DNA of 64,000 bases from Tridacna crocea (GCA_943736015.1 OX031062.1:60004962-60068961); one strand, 5' to 3'; counted from the first letter of the stretch, positions 62,201 to 63,935 are shown. Program-made: numbers and translations. Notes: a model not told the origin generated them from the sequence alone.

Positions 62201-63935
62201 AAACTGGAGTGGATCTAGGTCACTTTTTGGCATCATTATAGCCAAAGGACATCTAATGTGAACATATAATGTGAAAGAGGGTTTATACATATAAACTGTG
62301 AATGAAATAAATGGTACTATACTTTTATATTTGATTGATTGACTGACTGACAGGTAATAATCCATTACCACACAATCCCGACTTTTGATGACCCTGGGAA
62401 AAGAAGCCTTTTGAAAATATTACGGGAAGAGGAGAAAATGCTGGTAACCAGCATTTTCTCCTATTCACGCAATGTTTTCTACTCTTCCAAAATCAAAAAA
62501 CAATGTTGGATTCAAATTTATTTTGTCGTCTGCAAATGCTTTAGATTTGGACTAGTCAAACATTTTGCCGTTTGGTAAAAAATTAAACCCTGTTTTAACC
62601 CATTACCACACAATCCCTTCTTTAGACACCCCTGAGAAAGAAGCCTTTAGCATTTTCTCCTTTCCCATATTTTCTACCCTTCACAAAACAAACTTCAAAA
62701 TTTCAGTCACTTTTATTTTGTTGTCTGCAAATGCTTTCGATTTGGACAAACCTAAAATATTGTCGTTTGATAATGAGTTAAAGATCATGTCAGTTATCCC
62801 TTTACCACACAATGCCGACTTTTAACAACCCTGGAGAAAAATCCCTTTGAAAACATTGTGGGAAAAGGAGAAAATGCTGGTTACCAGTATTTTCTCCTTT
62901 TCCCACCATGTTTTCTACCCTTCACAAAATAAATTAGTCGCATTGTTAAGCCACATTCAAACTGTCATCTGCAATTACCTTCAATTTGGACAGGTCTAGA
63001 ATTTTGTAGTGTCGAAAAGATTTATACAGTAGCAACCAGTGCATCTGTTATTCCTTATCTTAGGTCACTACTCTGCTTGGATGTATAGGGTTAGGGTACC
63101 AGACTGTACAAAATTCAAATTCCGTTGAGTGCGCATGCCTGACTAACGGAAGTCGCCGTGTTAGTTGTTTACAAATTATGACGGATTTATTTACGTTGGG
63201 AAAAAAGGTAAATTCCCATTGATTTAATTGGTATTTTGCAGCATATTTTGTGTGCTCTTAAAGATTAATCATTTATCTAACGATCCATCCCCATTTTATT
63301 AGCTGTCACTGGAAATTTTGTCGCATAGAGCCGTTCGAAAAGATGCACGTTACAAAATCATAATTTTTCCAGACGTGTTTAATGAAGGTTGGCCTGAAGG
63401 GGTATGCGAAGAACAGTAACAAAAATAGCATCAGAGCAGACACCTTCAGACTGAAGGTAAGCTAGGCTAAAGGAAATCATGATCAATGTTTGTTTCGTGG
63501 GTGATTTTGGGTGGGAAAGGCTGTCTTGTGCAGTCACCGGCAAACAAGACATTGCAGTCCTTGTGTTTATATTACATAGGGGAGATTTTTTTTTTCATAC
63601 TTTACCAATTATATTGGTTATAGAATGTCGAGTTCCTGTGATTTAGGCAAATTTTTGGGCGTTTAAAGGTGGTTTTCAGCGTTTTTCAGCATTGTTTGGT
63701 TAACAGGCGGTTTTCGGTCTTTCTACGGACGTACAATTACAAAGTACCCCCAAATTCGAATGGGCCTTATTTCTTCAATTTCGAAACTGTAATGGGCCGA
63801 TATTGTTATGGGCCGATATGTCTCATGATCTTTTCACCATCATCACACTCCTATAAAGTTATTTTTCTTACCTGAACATCGCTTTGACGATTCAATATCT
63901 GCGATGACAGATGTTTCTTGAGATCTGGAAGACAT
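12536..63935 (-). CDS. SLC35A2: SLC35A2-like Golgi nucleotide-sugar transporter, complete four-exon gene
   Basis: Seen: join on the minus strand of 63935-63872, 27717-27545, 22050-21895 and 13186-12536. Every intron starts GT and ends AG, and phases agree (1, 0, 0), giving 347 codons plus TAG. Known: SLC35A proteins are ten-helix antiporters that carry UDP-galactose, UDP-GlcNAc or CMP-sialic acid into the Golgi lumen in exchange for the nucleotide monophosphate, and usually run about 320-400 residues. Family motifs are intact: VTYQLKILTTAL, GFAGVYFEKILKG, SVWLRNVQLG and KYADNILKGFATS. Short stretches such as TTAVI, VPSLVYTLQN and ATFQ read more like SLC35A2 than SLC35A3 or A1, so UDP-galactose is the favoured substrate (inference); SLC35A3-like is the main alternative. 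Odd: about 50 kb of intron for a 1-kb coding sequence, packed with palindromic MITEs. Confidence 0.93.
13238..14296. mobile_element. Run of five TTAA MITEs
   Basis: 13238-13466 (minus, complete), 13478-13703 (right half plus, left half worn), 13700-13941 (plus), 13938-14078 (minus, shortened) and 14075-14296 (plus). The last four share TTAA junctions. Confidence 0.8.
14386..15163 (+). mobile_element. Three TTAA MITEs, two strongly diverged
   Basis: 14386-14585 is recent, with a short deletion in its right arm. 14600-14827 and 14955-15163 keep only spaced blocks (GAAAACATTTG, CTTTCAATTCAGGC, TTTTGTCTTCTGG). Confidence 0.68.
15168..15853. mobile_element. Chain of three TTAA MITEs from three subfamilies
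   Basis: 15168-15394 is subfamily C (centre CTCGTTAAGAG). 15391-15616 is the CCCAAAC-type with CAACTCTTGCTG. 15613-15853 is common plus with an altered right arm. Confidence 0.82.
16002..16228 (-). mobile_element. TTAA palindrome MITE
   Basis: Complete copy; right end changed to TTAG. Confidence 0.85.
16324..16444. mobile_element. Short TTAA-flanked hairpin repeat (GATC family)
   Basis: TTAA at both ends. The arms GACAGTGTAGATCAAGATCA and its near-complement TGATCTTTGATCTACACCGTC meet at GTGCAGAACGTGCAG-like centre sequence. Relatives lie at 2585-2690, 14300-14345, 16733-16812 and 60915-60975. Confidence 0.72.
16477..16688 (+). mobile_element. TTAA MITE with matched CACTATGGG/CCCATAGTG arms
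   Basis: The left terminus is missing. Both palindrome arms carry the same unusual base (16516-16583). Confidence 0.85.
16733..16812. repeat. Worn GATC-hairpin repeat
   Basis: ATAGATCAAGATCAGATTG and GTCTTTGATCTATACTGCC mirror each other around a drifted centre. Confidence 0.6.
16920..17385. other. MITE remnant, 5' interspersed-repeat fragment, unassigned DNA
   Basis: 16920-17043 is a worn minus MITE. 17050-17085 (AAGAGGGTCATGAAAGCCCTG) is a 5' end of the GGGCC repeat. 17120-17385 holds nothing recognised. Confidence 0.5.
17386..17837 (+). mobile_element. Older TTAA MITE split by a younger copy
   Basis: The left two thirds run 17386-17549 and the right end resumes at 17771 (TTAATTTGGTGTCTGCAGATGC). 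Removing 17550-17774 restores the family reading TATGTTTAATTTG seen at 1230-1243. Confidence 0.92.
17546..17774 (-). mobile_element. Younger TTAA MITE nested in 17386-17837
   Basis: Complete copy bounded by TTAA at 17546-17549 and 17771-17774, which was a single TTAA in the host element. This is direct evidence for TTAA target duplication. Confidence 0.93.
17834..18210 (-). mobile_element. MITE fragment, complete copy and palindrome remnant
   Basis: 17834-17892 is a left-arm fragment. 17895-18120 is a complete minus copy with a slightly shortened palindrome. 18117-18210 is a worn palindrome. Confidence 0.75.
18485..18744. mobile_element. 260-bp TIR element built of ATGACCC/GGGTCAT palindromes
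   Basis: Ends TGTAATGCAG and CTGCATTACA extend as about 35-bp inverted repeats through AATGACCCTCCCC and ACAAAATGA. CCTG flanks both sides (18481-18484, 18745-18748), a possible target duplication. The interior repeats AATGACCYRGGTCATT with CTCTACGTAG spacers about five times. Confidence 0.85.
18768..18885. repeat. Interspersed repeat shared with 35854-35972
   Basis: AGTCACATGCACAACTA, GGAGTTGTACACACA and AAATTGCTAACGGACAGAC recur at 35854-35972 in the same order. Confidence 0.75.
18890..19085 (+). mobile_element. Worn TTAA MITE
   Basis: Palindrome traces AATGAGAAAATGGTGG/CCAGCATTTTC and right-end CTTTTCAATTTGGAC...TTTGGTAATGAG. Confidence 0.6.
19086..19703. other. Unassigned intronic DNA
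   Basis: No recognised repeat or exon. 19652-19680 has a small hairpin (GTCTCATTA/TAATGAGAC). Open frames here have no family resemblance that I can see. Confidence 0.5.
19704..19932 (-). mobile_element. TTAA palindrome MITE
   Basis: Nearly complete; CCAG is duplicated at the palindrome centre and the right end is TTAT. Confidence 0.8.
20047..20274 (-). mobile_element. TTAA MITE nested in a palindrome remnant
   Basis: Complete copy. The flanks on both sides (19995-20046 and 20275-20345) are palindrome pieces GGAGAAATTACTAATTACCAGC and its variants, suggesting insertion into an older, different copy. Confidence 0.78.
20350..20710 (-). repeat. About 360-bp interspersed repeat, inverted relative to 28530-28885
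   Basis: CATTATCTCCCGCTAGATGG, TACTCATCTATCTGAT, GCGACAACCGTTACTTT and TCGAAGAATATGACATG recur in reverse order and complement at 28530-28885, and partly at 46035-46235. Confidence 0.82.
20711..20996. other. Unassigned, with a short interspersed-repeat 5' trace
   Basis: 20938-20975 (GCAAGAGAGCCATTGGCCCTTAA) resembles the start of the GGGCC repeat. The rest is unassigned. Confidence 0.4.
20997..21226 (+). mobile_element. TTAA palindrome MITE
   Basis: Complete, TTAA at both ends. Confidence 0.88.
21358..21738 (+). mobile_element. Older TTAA MITE split by a younger copy
   Basis: The half-palindrome GTAACCAGCAATTTCTCC onward (21358-21442) resumes at 21669 as TTAAATGGTAAGTCTGCAAATGC and ends GGTAAGGAGTTAA at 21738. 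The left half is missing. Confidence 0.85.
21439..21672 (-). mobile_element. Younger TTAA MITE nested in 21358-21738
   Basis: Complete copy bounded by TTAA on both sides. Its right end lies about 220 bp from the edge of transporter exon 3. Confidence 0.9.
21895..22050 (-). CDS. SLC35A2: SLC35A2-like exon 3 (loop and helix 3)
   Basis: Acceptor TATTTCAG ends at 22051 and donor CAG|GTAATT at 21895/21894. It has 52 codons, residues 80-131, phase 0 on both sides. The first 30 residues form an amphipathic loop (EGGVMAWIHHLYDNII...), followed by the conserved VPSLVYTLQN and SNLDAATFQ block of helix 3. ATFQ then joins exon 4 VTYQLK without a gap, as in animal SLC35A proteins. Confidence 0.95.
22097..22749. 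mobile_element. Chain of three TTAA MITEs
   Basis: 22097-22325 (plus), 22322-22543 and 22540-22749 (both minus). Both minus copies start TTAACAAGCGMCAAAACTTTGG, lacking the same part of the terminus, so one was probably copied from the other. The chain starts about 46 bp from the intron-2 acceptor of exon 3. Confidence 0.87.
22810..23039 (-). mobile_element. TTAA palindrome MITE
   Basis: Complete copy of the subfamily ending GGTAATGGGTTAA. Confidence 0.9.
23046..23192. repeat. Repeat flank A, duplicated at 23736-23886
   Basis: AAAGGTGGGTATTTAGAATT through GATGGTATTCCCTTAAAAGG recurs at 23736-23886 with small indels in its AT-rich core. Confidence 0.85.
23195..23400 (-). repeat. 206-bp tRNA-like repeat, copy 1
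   Basis: Identical over its full length to 23518-23723. The minus strand from 23319 to 23251 reads like a tRNA head (GGCTCAGTGGTTAGGG as A box, GAGTTCGAATCCC as B box), so it is probably a SINE or tRNA pseudogene unit. Confidence 0.85.
23518..23723 (-). repeat. 206-bp tRNA-like repeat, copy 2
   Basis: Identical copy in direct orientation, 323 bp downstream of the first. The tRNA-like part lies at 23642-23574 on the minus strand. The 117-bp spacer (23401-23517) is unique here. Confidence 0.85.
23736..23886. repeat. Repeat flank A, second copy
   Basis: Mirrors 23046-23192 in the same orientation, so the two tRNA-like repeats are bracketed by matching flanks. Confidence 0.82.
23896..24656. repeat. 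Diverged tandem duplication, about 378-bp unit
   Basis: TAAGCTATTTTTAGATTTCG starts both units (23896 and 24274). They share AAAGCATTGTGGGAATGTTAAG, AACAAACATGTAATTATTTT, GAGCGAGTTGCTCATG and CTACTGGGGTTTTA with about 5-10% differences. Confidence 0.88.
24694..24778. repeat. Inverted repeat GATTCCCTCTTTAT
   Basis: GATTCCCTCTTTAT at 24705-24718 faces ATAAAGAGGGAATC at 24749-24762, with outer ATTGGTG/CACCAAT. Confidence 0.7.
25145..25250. mobile_element. Small hairpin element
   Basis: ATAGGTGAGTGCAACACTATT and AATAGTGTTGCACTCACCTAT face each other across about 35 bp. The surrounding 25000-25440 is a drifted repeat rich in TGACCTTG-type blocks. Confidence 0.65.
25524..25732 (-). mobile_element. 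TTAA MITE lacking one palindrome arm, nested
   Basis: The left arm is missing between GAAAACATTGAGG and GCAATTTCTCC. Flanks TTTGTTGTCTGCAATAA (left) and TTTTGAACCAGTCTGAAATT (right) belong to an older plus copy (about 25503-25774) split at TTAA. Confidence 0.8.
25775..26291. mobile_element. 517-bp element with 14-bp perfect TIRs
   Basis: CCCCCATCACACCA at the left end and TGGTGTGATGGGGG at the right. No clear target duplication and no transposase frame. The interior contains a GGACAGAATGG-type block and is otherwise unique here. Confidence 0.72.
26293..26746. mobile_element. Two TTAA MITEs in opposite orientation sharing TTAA
   Basis: 26293-26521 (plus) has matched CACTGTGGG/CCCACAGTG arms. 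26518-26746 (minus) ends in a TTTTGTAAAGGGTTAA variant. Confidence 0.9.
26768..27068. repeat. About 300-bp interspersed repeat shared with 47497-47745
   Basis: Ends GGGGATCCAGATATC and CTCTGGATCCGG. The interior TTTGATTTCCGGATTTCAGT, TTCTAACCATGAGGA and CAGTACCATTTCACGAAT is shared with 47497-47745. Confidence 0.82.
27314..27508 (+). mobile_element. TTAA MITE with right palindrome arm deleted
   Basis: The sequence goes from ATGCTGGTAACC straight to TTTCACAAAAC. It sits about 40 bp from the donor of transporter exon 2. Confidence 0.85.
27545..27717 (-). CDS. SLC35A2: SLC35A2-like exon 2 (membrane helices 1-2)
   Basis: Acceptor TATTTCAG ends at 27718 and donor CAG|GTACTT lies at 27545/27544. 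The 173 nt give two bases of a split Gly codon plus 57 codons, residues 22-79. Helix 1 is around residues 24-44 (KYLSLVLLTAQNAAYILSM) and helix 2 around 60-77 (ATTAVII...MIIILY), with a basic loop RHVRTRGGDK between them. The QNA, R-x-x-RT and GDxFxATTAV pattern is the usual N-terminal signature of UDP-galactose-type SLC35A carriers. It ends in phase 0. Confidence 0.93.
27838..28170. mobile_element. Two worn TTAA MITEs
   Basis: 27838-28027 is a plus copy with drifted palindrome. 28026-28170 is a trace of a minus copy. Nothing is recognised from 28171 to 28470. Confidence 0.55.
28530..28885 (+). repeat. About 360-bp interspersed repeat
   Basis: ATGTCATATTCTTCGAAGAT through ATGCCATCTAGTGAGAGATAA; inverted partner of 20350-20710. 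Confidence 0.82.
29017..29438 (-). mobile_element. Two TTAA MITEs, one of the TGCTGATGACAG subfamily
   Basis: 29017-29245 resembles 1911-2139. 29242-29438 is shortened in its left palindrome arm. A left-end scrap of another copy lies at 28955-29015. Confidence 0.82.
29439..30454. other. Unassigned intronic DNA with a repeat trace
   Basis: 30238-30315 (AATGAGTACCCACAACACAGG, ATTTAGAATACCATCACTCCC) matches 37728-37800. A spliceable end at 29580-29624 is discussed as a finding. Otherwise nothing recognised. Confidence 0.5.
30455..30679 (+). mobile_element. TTAA palindrome MITE
   Basis: Complete; left palindrome arm shortened to GGGAAAAGAAAATAATGC. Confidence 0.82.
30680..31011. other. Unassigned intronic DNA
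   Basis: No exon or recognised repeat. Confidence 0.4.
31012..31622. mobile_element. Three TTAA MITEs, two damaged
   Basis: 31012-31238 (plus) is nearly complete. 31285-31450 is worn. 31453-31622 (minus) has lost most of the right palindrome arm. Confidence 0.7.
31906..32150. mobile_element. 245-bp MITE with 29-bp perfect TIRs
   Basis: ATATGTGACCCATCACGCAA continuing to AAAGGGACC at the left is exactly mirrored at 32122-32150. An inner inverted pair (AAAAGTGTCAACCCTGGTCA and TGACCAGGGTTGACACTTTT) adds a second stem. No coding capacity. Confidence 0.92.
32488..32640. repeat. Interspersed repeat shared with 45138-45282
   Basis: ATTCTGACCCCCCTTCAAA, AACAGGGTTATTAGAACAT, GCATGTCATAGTCTGTAGA and TATGATGCATCACCT recur in order at 45138-45282. 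The tail resembles part of 28530-28600. Confidence 0.78.
32638..32668. repeat. Poly-C tract
   Basis: 31 bases of C interrupted by one T; a G run lies at 32486-32494. Confidence 0.95.
32739..32967 (-). mobile_element. TTAA palindrome MITE
   Basis: Complete, with ATATTGAATCTGGCTAAACC in the left arm and GGACGGTTGTCCAGGG on the right. Confidence 0.88.
33034..33822. mobile_element. Three TTAA MITEs
   Basis: 33034-33262 (minus, AAACCAGGG-type right end), 33301-33530 (plus) and 33573-33822 (minus, longer left arm, with GGGGGGG inserted in its right end). Confidence 0.85.
33823..34467. other. Unassigned intronic DNA
   Basis: No recognised repeat or exon between these MITEs and the next element. 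Confidence 0.4.
34468..34611. mobile_element. 144-bp MITE with inner palindrome
   Basis: The ends GGACCTGTATTCACCAACCAT and ATGGTTGCAGAATACCAGCCC are near-complements. Inside, TTGTAAGTAACACAACTTCT faces AGAAGTTGTGTTACTTACAA. Confidence 0.82.
34816..34950 (+). repeat. Fragment of a tRNA-derived SINE
   Basis: B-box-like GGTTCAAATCCC, then GATGATCAGTCATATGGACAG and AATTCTTTCCTCTC, paralleling 56440-56500. Confidence 0.6.
34989..35462 (-). mobile_element. Two TTAA MITEs in the same orientation
   Basis: 34989-35218 is complete. 35236-35462 lacks its left TTAA and has TTTTAGAGT duplicated in the right flank. Confidence 0.85.
35478..35725 (+). mobile_element. tRNA-derived SINE with V-domain-like centre
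   Basis: The head has A box TGGCTCAGTGG and B box GGTTCGAGCC at tRNA spacing. Then comes TCCTTGGGCAAGACACTTC, the conserved core I know from V-SINEs (including molluscan RUDI), then AAGTTGAAAGCGGCGTAAAA and an A-rich tail. This looks like a full-length element. Confidence 0.85.
35854..35972. repeat. Interspersed repeat shared with 18768-18885
   Basis: Same block order as the first copy, ending ATTGCTAACAGACAGACGG. Confidence 0.75.
36089..36733 (-). mobile_element. Three TTAA MITEs
   Basis: 36089-36317 is complete (GTCGTCATTGTGTGG type). 36314-36504 is worn. 36503-36733 is complete but ends GGGATAAAC. A right-end scrap lies at 35997-36020. Confidence 0.82.
37003..37675. mobile_element. Three TTAA MITEs of decreasing quality
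   Basis: 37003-37230 (plus, CATTGTGGCAAAAGG arm), 37227-37440 (plus, worn) and 37503-37675 (minus, worn). Confidence 0.72.
37681..37749. mobile_element. 69-bp near-perfect palindrome
   Basis: CCCTATGTTATGGGTACTC... is mirrored by ...GAGTAACCACAACATAGGG with about 35-bp arms meeting at CTCACTGAG. Bases 37728-37800 continue as the repeat also seen at 30238-30315. Confidence 0.85.
37810..39240. other. MITE-poor stretch, mostly unassigned
   Basis: A small hairpin GGGAATCCCTCTCAAGGGATTCCC lies at 38146-38169. GGAGAAATCGTCCCC-type units repeat four to five times at 38722-38868, with GTGTTATGTTTATCAC seen twice. No exon recognised. Confidence 0.5.
39285..39590. repeat. Two diverged tandem units of about 142 bp
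   Basis: CCATAACTTCTACA...TGGATGGATTT, CTCCATCA and GAAACAT recur as CCATAACTCCTACA...TGGATAGATTC, CTCCATCA and GAAACAT. Confidence 0.65.
39632..40621. mobile_element. 990-bp TA-flanked TIR element with GGGACA repeats
   Basis: TIRs of about 28 bp start CCGTAATTTGCG and CCGTAATATGCT and share ATTTTGGGACA; TA lies on both sides (39630-39631, 40622-40623). GAATTGGGACA or GATTTGGGACA recurs inside both ends. No transposase frame was found. TA duplication suggests a Tc1/mariner-type parent (inference). Confidence 0.85.
40700..41515. other. Very worn MITE then unassigned DNA
   Basis: 40700-40910 keeps only spaced MITE blocks (CTTAATCGTTTTCCCAAAAC, GCTTGTAACAAGC). 40911-41515 holds nothing recognised. 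Confidence 0.4.
41516..42296 (+). mobile_element. Long molluscan interspersed repeat, complete copy
   Basis: It opens AACAAGAGGGCCATGATGGC (GGGCC stem 41527-41541) and closes with stem CACTGGCCTTTGGCCAGTG (42271-42289), then GAGCTAA. In between are GCCATGGCAACC, TCATTTCTGTCATGAAG and tandem GGACGCACAG. A 3' stem followed by CTAA recalls Helitron ends, but a TC start is absent, so class is uncertain. A TTAA MITE scrap (41561-41640) interrupts it. Confidence 0.78.
42568..43066. mobile_element. TTAA MITE chain
   Basis: 42568-42624 is a left-end fragment. 42625-42838 is a complete plus copy missing part of its left flank. 42835-43066 is worn, with the half-palindromes separated by left-arm sequence. 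Confidence 0.78.
43310..43580. mobile_element. Worn TTAA MITE interrupted by AT-rich repeat
   Basis: The left end (TTTAACTCTTTATCAAATG) and right end (GTCAGCAAATGCTTTG) surround 43395-43500, whose AATGTCAAATTCCTGTGAT also occurs near 63624. Confidence 0.55.
43668..44865. mobile_element. Five TTAA MITEs, mostly worn
   Basis: 43668-43898, 43945-44165 and 44163-44362 (plus, increasingly diverged), 44363-44591 (minus, complete) and 44643-44865 (minus, worn). Confidence 0.72.
44866..45352. repeat. Unassigned DNA and repeat shared with 32488-32640
   Basis: 45138-45282 repeats the block order of 32488-32640 (GTTCTGCCCCCCTTCAAA ... ATGATGCATCACCTAG). 44866-45137 is unassigned. Confidence 0.65.
45353..46025. 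mobile_element. Chain of three TTAA MITEs
   Basis: 45353-45581 (minus, CACTGTGGG/CCCACAGTG), 45578-45802 (plus, CACTATGGG against CCCAGTG) and 45799-46025 (minus, GACAAATTAAACATTGATG left arm). Confidence 0.88.
46035..46235 (+). repeat. Partial copy of the 28530-28885 repeat
   Basis: AATCATAGCTGAATGAATCACACTA through AATGCCATTTAGCGGGAGATAA follows the second half of 28530-28885. Confidence 0.75.
46415..47091 (+). mobile_element. TTAA MITE interrupted by a 459-bp foldback insertion
   Basis: The copy runs to TCCCAATTCGAG, is broken at 46604, and resumes TAATATTTTGTCTTCCAGTA at 47063 to end AAGGGTTAA. TAATA is repeated at the two junctions. Confidence 0.8.
46604..47062. mobile_element. Foldback insertion element
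   Basis: 46609-46685 and 46698-46772 are long inverted arms (AGGGTATTTGTTTTTTTC..., CACCATCGGTAGTATTTTCA...). The remaining 290 bp carry a further CGGTATTTTCACTGGTG. No coding frame of note. Confidence 0.75.
47262..47490 (+). mobile_element. Worn TTAA MITE
   Basis: Left end CCTTTACCACACTTTCC, centre AATGCTGGTAAGCAGCATT; right half drifted. Confidence 0.65.
47497..47745. repeat. Second copy of the 26768-27068 repeat
   Basis: TTTGATTTCCGGATTTCAGT, TTCTAACCATGAGGA and CAGTACCATTTCACGAAT in order, ending CCCCGGATCCG. Confidence 0.82.
47795..48304. mobile_element. Worn and complete TTAA MITEs
   Basis: 47795-48000 is a worn plus copy. 48079-48304 is a near-complete minus copy (AAACCAGGGATTGTTTGG type). 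Confidence 0.7.
48305..48803. repeat. AAAT microsatellite and unassigned DNA
   Basis: 48462-48503 is an imperfect AAAT tract. The remainder is unassigned. Confidence 0.6.
48804..49333. mobile_element. TTAA MITE chain
   Basis: 48804-49024 (minus) and 49021-49250 (plus) share TTAA; 49247-49333 is a left-arm fragment. Confidence 0.88.
49334..49562 (-). mobile_element. TTAA palindrome MITE, reference copy
   Basis: It shows the family plan: terminus ending ATTACCAAACGAC, arm AGACTGGTCC...GCATTTGCAGACGAC, GGTAGAAAAC, palindrome 49441-49507 (arms GAAAACATTGTGGGAAAAGG + AGAAAATGCTGGT around a single T), then GGTCGTTAAAAGTCGGGATT and GTGTGGTAAAG. Arms are perfect over 33 bp. Plus copies have A at the centre, minus copies T. 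No coding capacity. TTAA and CYC ends suggest piggyBac-like mobilisation in trans. Confidence 0.92.
49585..49711 (-). mobile_element. Right-half TTAA MITE fragment
   Basis: Palindrome remnant GAAAACGTTGTAGG...AACCAGCATTTTC and right flank to TTTATTAA. Confidence 0.65.
50125..50352 (-). mobile_element. TTAA MITE inside the 1.58-kb element
   Basis: Complete and well preserved, so younger than or similar in age to the host element. Confidence 0.9.
50431..50494. repeat. 64-bp palindrome
   Basis: ATTCTTAGAAGGAAAAAATT and its mirror meet around CCACA. Confidence 0.85.
51000..51225 (-). mobile_element. tRNA-derived SINE
   Basis: The minus strand from 51217 reads GGTGTCCGTGGTCGTGAGGT, then GAGTTCGATACCC as B box, with CAT in the anticodon-loop position, followed by GGTGTCAGC and a T/A-rich 3' end TAAATATGTTTAAAC. 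Confidence 0.78.
51689..51906. mobile_element. TTAA MITE, subfamily B
   Basis: TTAA at both ends; centre CTCGTCACGTGCAA inside GGCAAAAGGTGAAATTGC arms; flanks match 1332-1560. Confidence 0.87.
52110..52535 (-). mobile_element. Two TTAA MITEs; second lost a palindrome arm
   Basis: 52110-52339 is complete. 52337-52535 stops at ATGCTGGTTACC and jumps to AAAATGCTTCTTACTTAGGG. Confidence 0.85.
52536..53014. other. Mostly unassigned, trace of MITE
   Basis: 52725-52765 (GTGACCAGTCCC...CTCTCACAATGTATACTACCC) is a MITE right-half trace. The rest is unassigned. Confidence 0.4.
53015..53148 (-). mobile_element. TTAA MITE fragment, subfamily B/C hybrid
   Basis: The palindrome centre is GCTCGTTACGAGC with GGAGAAATTGC arms (C type) but the right flank GAGTATCTATGGAGTAAAGG is B type. 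The left half is missing. Confidence 0.75.
53500..54195. repeat. Four diverged tandem units of about 163 bp
   Basis: GCAAG(C/A)A...GCTATAAAAATGA(A/T)G, GTTCTTGTGCACTGCACT, ATTGCAACAAAC and GAGATGACAA recur with starts near 53526, 53688, 53854 and 54017. Confidence 0.8.
54196..54655. other. Unassigned, with MITE right end
   Basis: 54409-54480 is the right third of a plus TTAA MITE. The remainder is unassigned. Confidence 0.5.
54656..55052 (+). mobile_element. Two TTAA MITEs
   Basis: 54656-54800 is truncated and worn. 54824-55052 is complete apart from its final TTAA. Short MITE scraps follow to 55130. Confidence 0.78.
55203..56145. repeat. GGTA/GGTG tetranucleotide satellite
   Basis: 943 bp of GGTA, GGTG and GGAT units in irregular order. 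Its complement reads as Tyr-Leu-Pro-Thr-His-Pro-Pro repeats, an open frame without meaning. GGG runs recur closely on the plus strand. Confidence 0.95.
56215..56244. repeat. GA dinucleotide tract
   Basis: About 15 GA units. Confidence 0.95.
56366..56600 (+). mobile_element. tRNA-derived SINE, drifted
   Basis: A-box-like TAGCTCAGTCGGTAGTGT and B-box-like GGGTTCCATCCC at tRNA spacing, then CAGAATTGATTCCTCACAGG and ATCATTGTC, related to 34816-34950. Confidence 0.72.
56622..56850 (-). mobile_element. TTAA MITE with matched CACTGTTGG/CCAACAGTG arms
   Basis: Complete; both palindrome arms (56729-56794) share a change from GTGGG to GTTGG. Confidence 0.9.
56884..57115 (+). mobile_element. 3' part of the long molluscan interspersed repeat
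   Basis: It starts in TTTTGTTGCAATGGCAACC, has TTGGATGGGTAGTTTCAGAG and GGACGGACGGACGGACGC, and ends with stem GCTGGCCTTCGGCCGG and CTAA. Confidence 0.82.
57116..57577. other. Worn MITE and unassigned DNA
   Basis: 57116-57230 is the palindrome and right flank of a worn minus MITE. 57231-57577 holds nothing recognised. Confidence 0.45.
57578..58104 (+). mobile_element. TTAA MITEs, second with matched TTGTTGG/CCAACAA arms
   Basis: 57578-57805 is complete. 57802-57905 is a worn left end, and 57906-58104 supplies a palindrome with paired TTGTTGG/CCAACAA change and a right end. Confidence 0.82.
58330..58745. mobile_element. Two TTAA MITEs sharing TTAA
   Basis: 58330-58560 (minus) is the TGCTGATGA subfamily. 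58557-58745 (plus) is worn and loses its right end. Confidence 0.75.
58880..59108 (+). mobile_element. TTAA palindrome MITE
   Basis: Complete copy with perfect palindrome arms. Confidence 0.9.
59303..60179 (+). mobile_element. Long molluscan interspersed repeat, near-complete
   Basis: Start CAACAAGAGAGCCATGATGGC, interior TGTGACCCCTGG, CCAAATTTGACAGCC and GCCATGGTAACC, end GCTGGCCTATGGCCAGTAG...GGAGATAA. Confidence 0.8.
60286..60737. mobile_element. Two TTAA MITEs sharing TTAA
   Basis: 60286-60515 (minus) and 60512-60737 (plus, right palindrome arm shortened). Confidence 0.87.
60738..61333. other. Unassigned, with a GATC-hairpin remnant
   Basis: 60915-60975 carries CTAGATCTGTGATCACAC and GCAGTATGATCTTGATCTA. 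The rest is unassigned, with a TA tract near 61246. Confidence 0.45.
61334..62206. mobile_element. Chain of four TTAA MITEs including inverted subfamily B
   Basis: 61334-61561 (plus, good). 61558-61753 is subfamily B inverted, with most of the palindrome centre deleted. 61750-61982 and 61980-62206 are worn. Confidence 0.75.
62356..63024 (+). mobile_element. Three TTAA MITEs
   Basis: 62356-62586 is complete. 62595-62781 has lost the left palindrome arm. 62795-63024 is complete but for its final TTAA. Confidence 0.85.
63178..63207 (+). CDS. Possible first coding exon of an unidentified plus-strand gene
   Basis: ATG at 63178 has A at -3 and is followed by nine codons (MTDLFTLGKK) and the donor AAG|GTAAAT at 63207/63208. 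The 80 bases upstream are unlike any repeat here and contain several CpGs, as a 5' UTR might. I do not recognise the protein. It lies on the opposite strand inside transporter intron 1, about 0.7 kb from its first exon, so the two genes would overlap antisense. The call rests on splice-site logic only. Confidence 0.4.
63373..63456 (+). CDS. Possible second coding exon of the unidentified plus-strand gene
   Basis: Acceptor TTTTTCCAG ends at 63372 and donor AAG|GTAAGC follows 63456. The 84 nt are open in the frame left by the preceding exon (phase 0) and give 28 residues, TCLMKVGLKGYAKNSNKNSI followed by RADTFRLK, rich in Lys and Asn. The 165-bp intron is short. Read-through of the donor would stop at a TAG two codons later. 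No third exon could be identified before the window ends; the only later acceptor-like site (63580) leads into a repeat. Confidence 0.4.
63457..63871. other. Start of transporter intron 1, with a repeat trace
   Basis: 63579-63648 (GGGGAGATTTTTT..., AGAATGTCGAGTTCCTGTGA) resembles 43404-43465. Otherwise unassigned. The boundary GTAAGA lies at 63871-63866 on the minus strand. Confidence 0.5.
63872..63935 (-). CDS. SLC35A2: SLC35A2-like exon 1 (start codon, N-terminal tail)
   Basis: The minus strand has ATG at 63935-63933 with G at -3 and an in-frame TGA upstream at 63980-63978 with no other ATG between, which fixes the start if transcription begins further upstream. It encodes 21 codons (MSSRSQETSV...) plus one base, then the donor CAG|GTAAGA at 63872/63871. 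The peptide is hydrophilic and Ser-rich, as expected for the cytosolic N-terminus before helix 1. It is assigned because its single left-over G completes a Gly codon with exon 2, exactly where the first membrane segment begins. It sits about 36 kb from exon 2, so cDNA support would be welcome. Confidence 0.72.
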
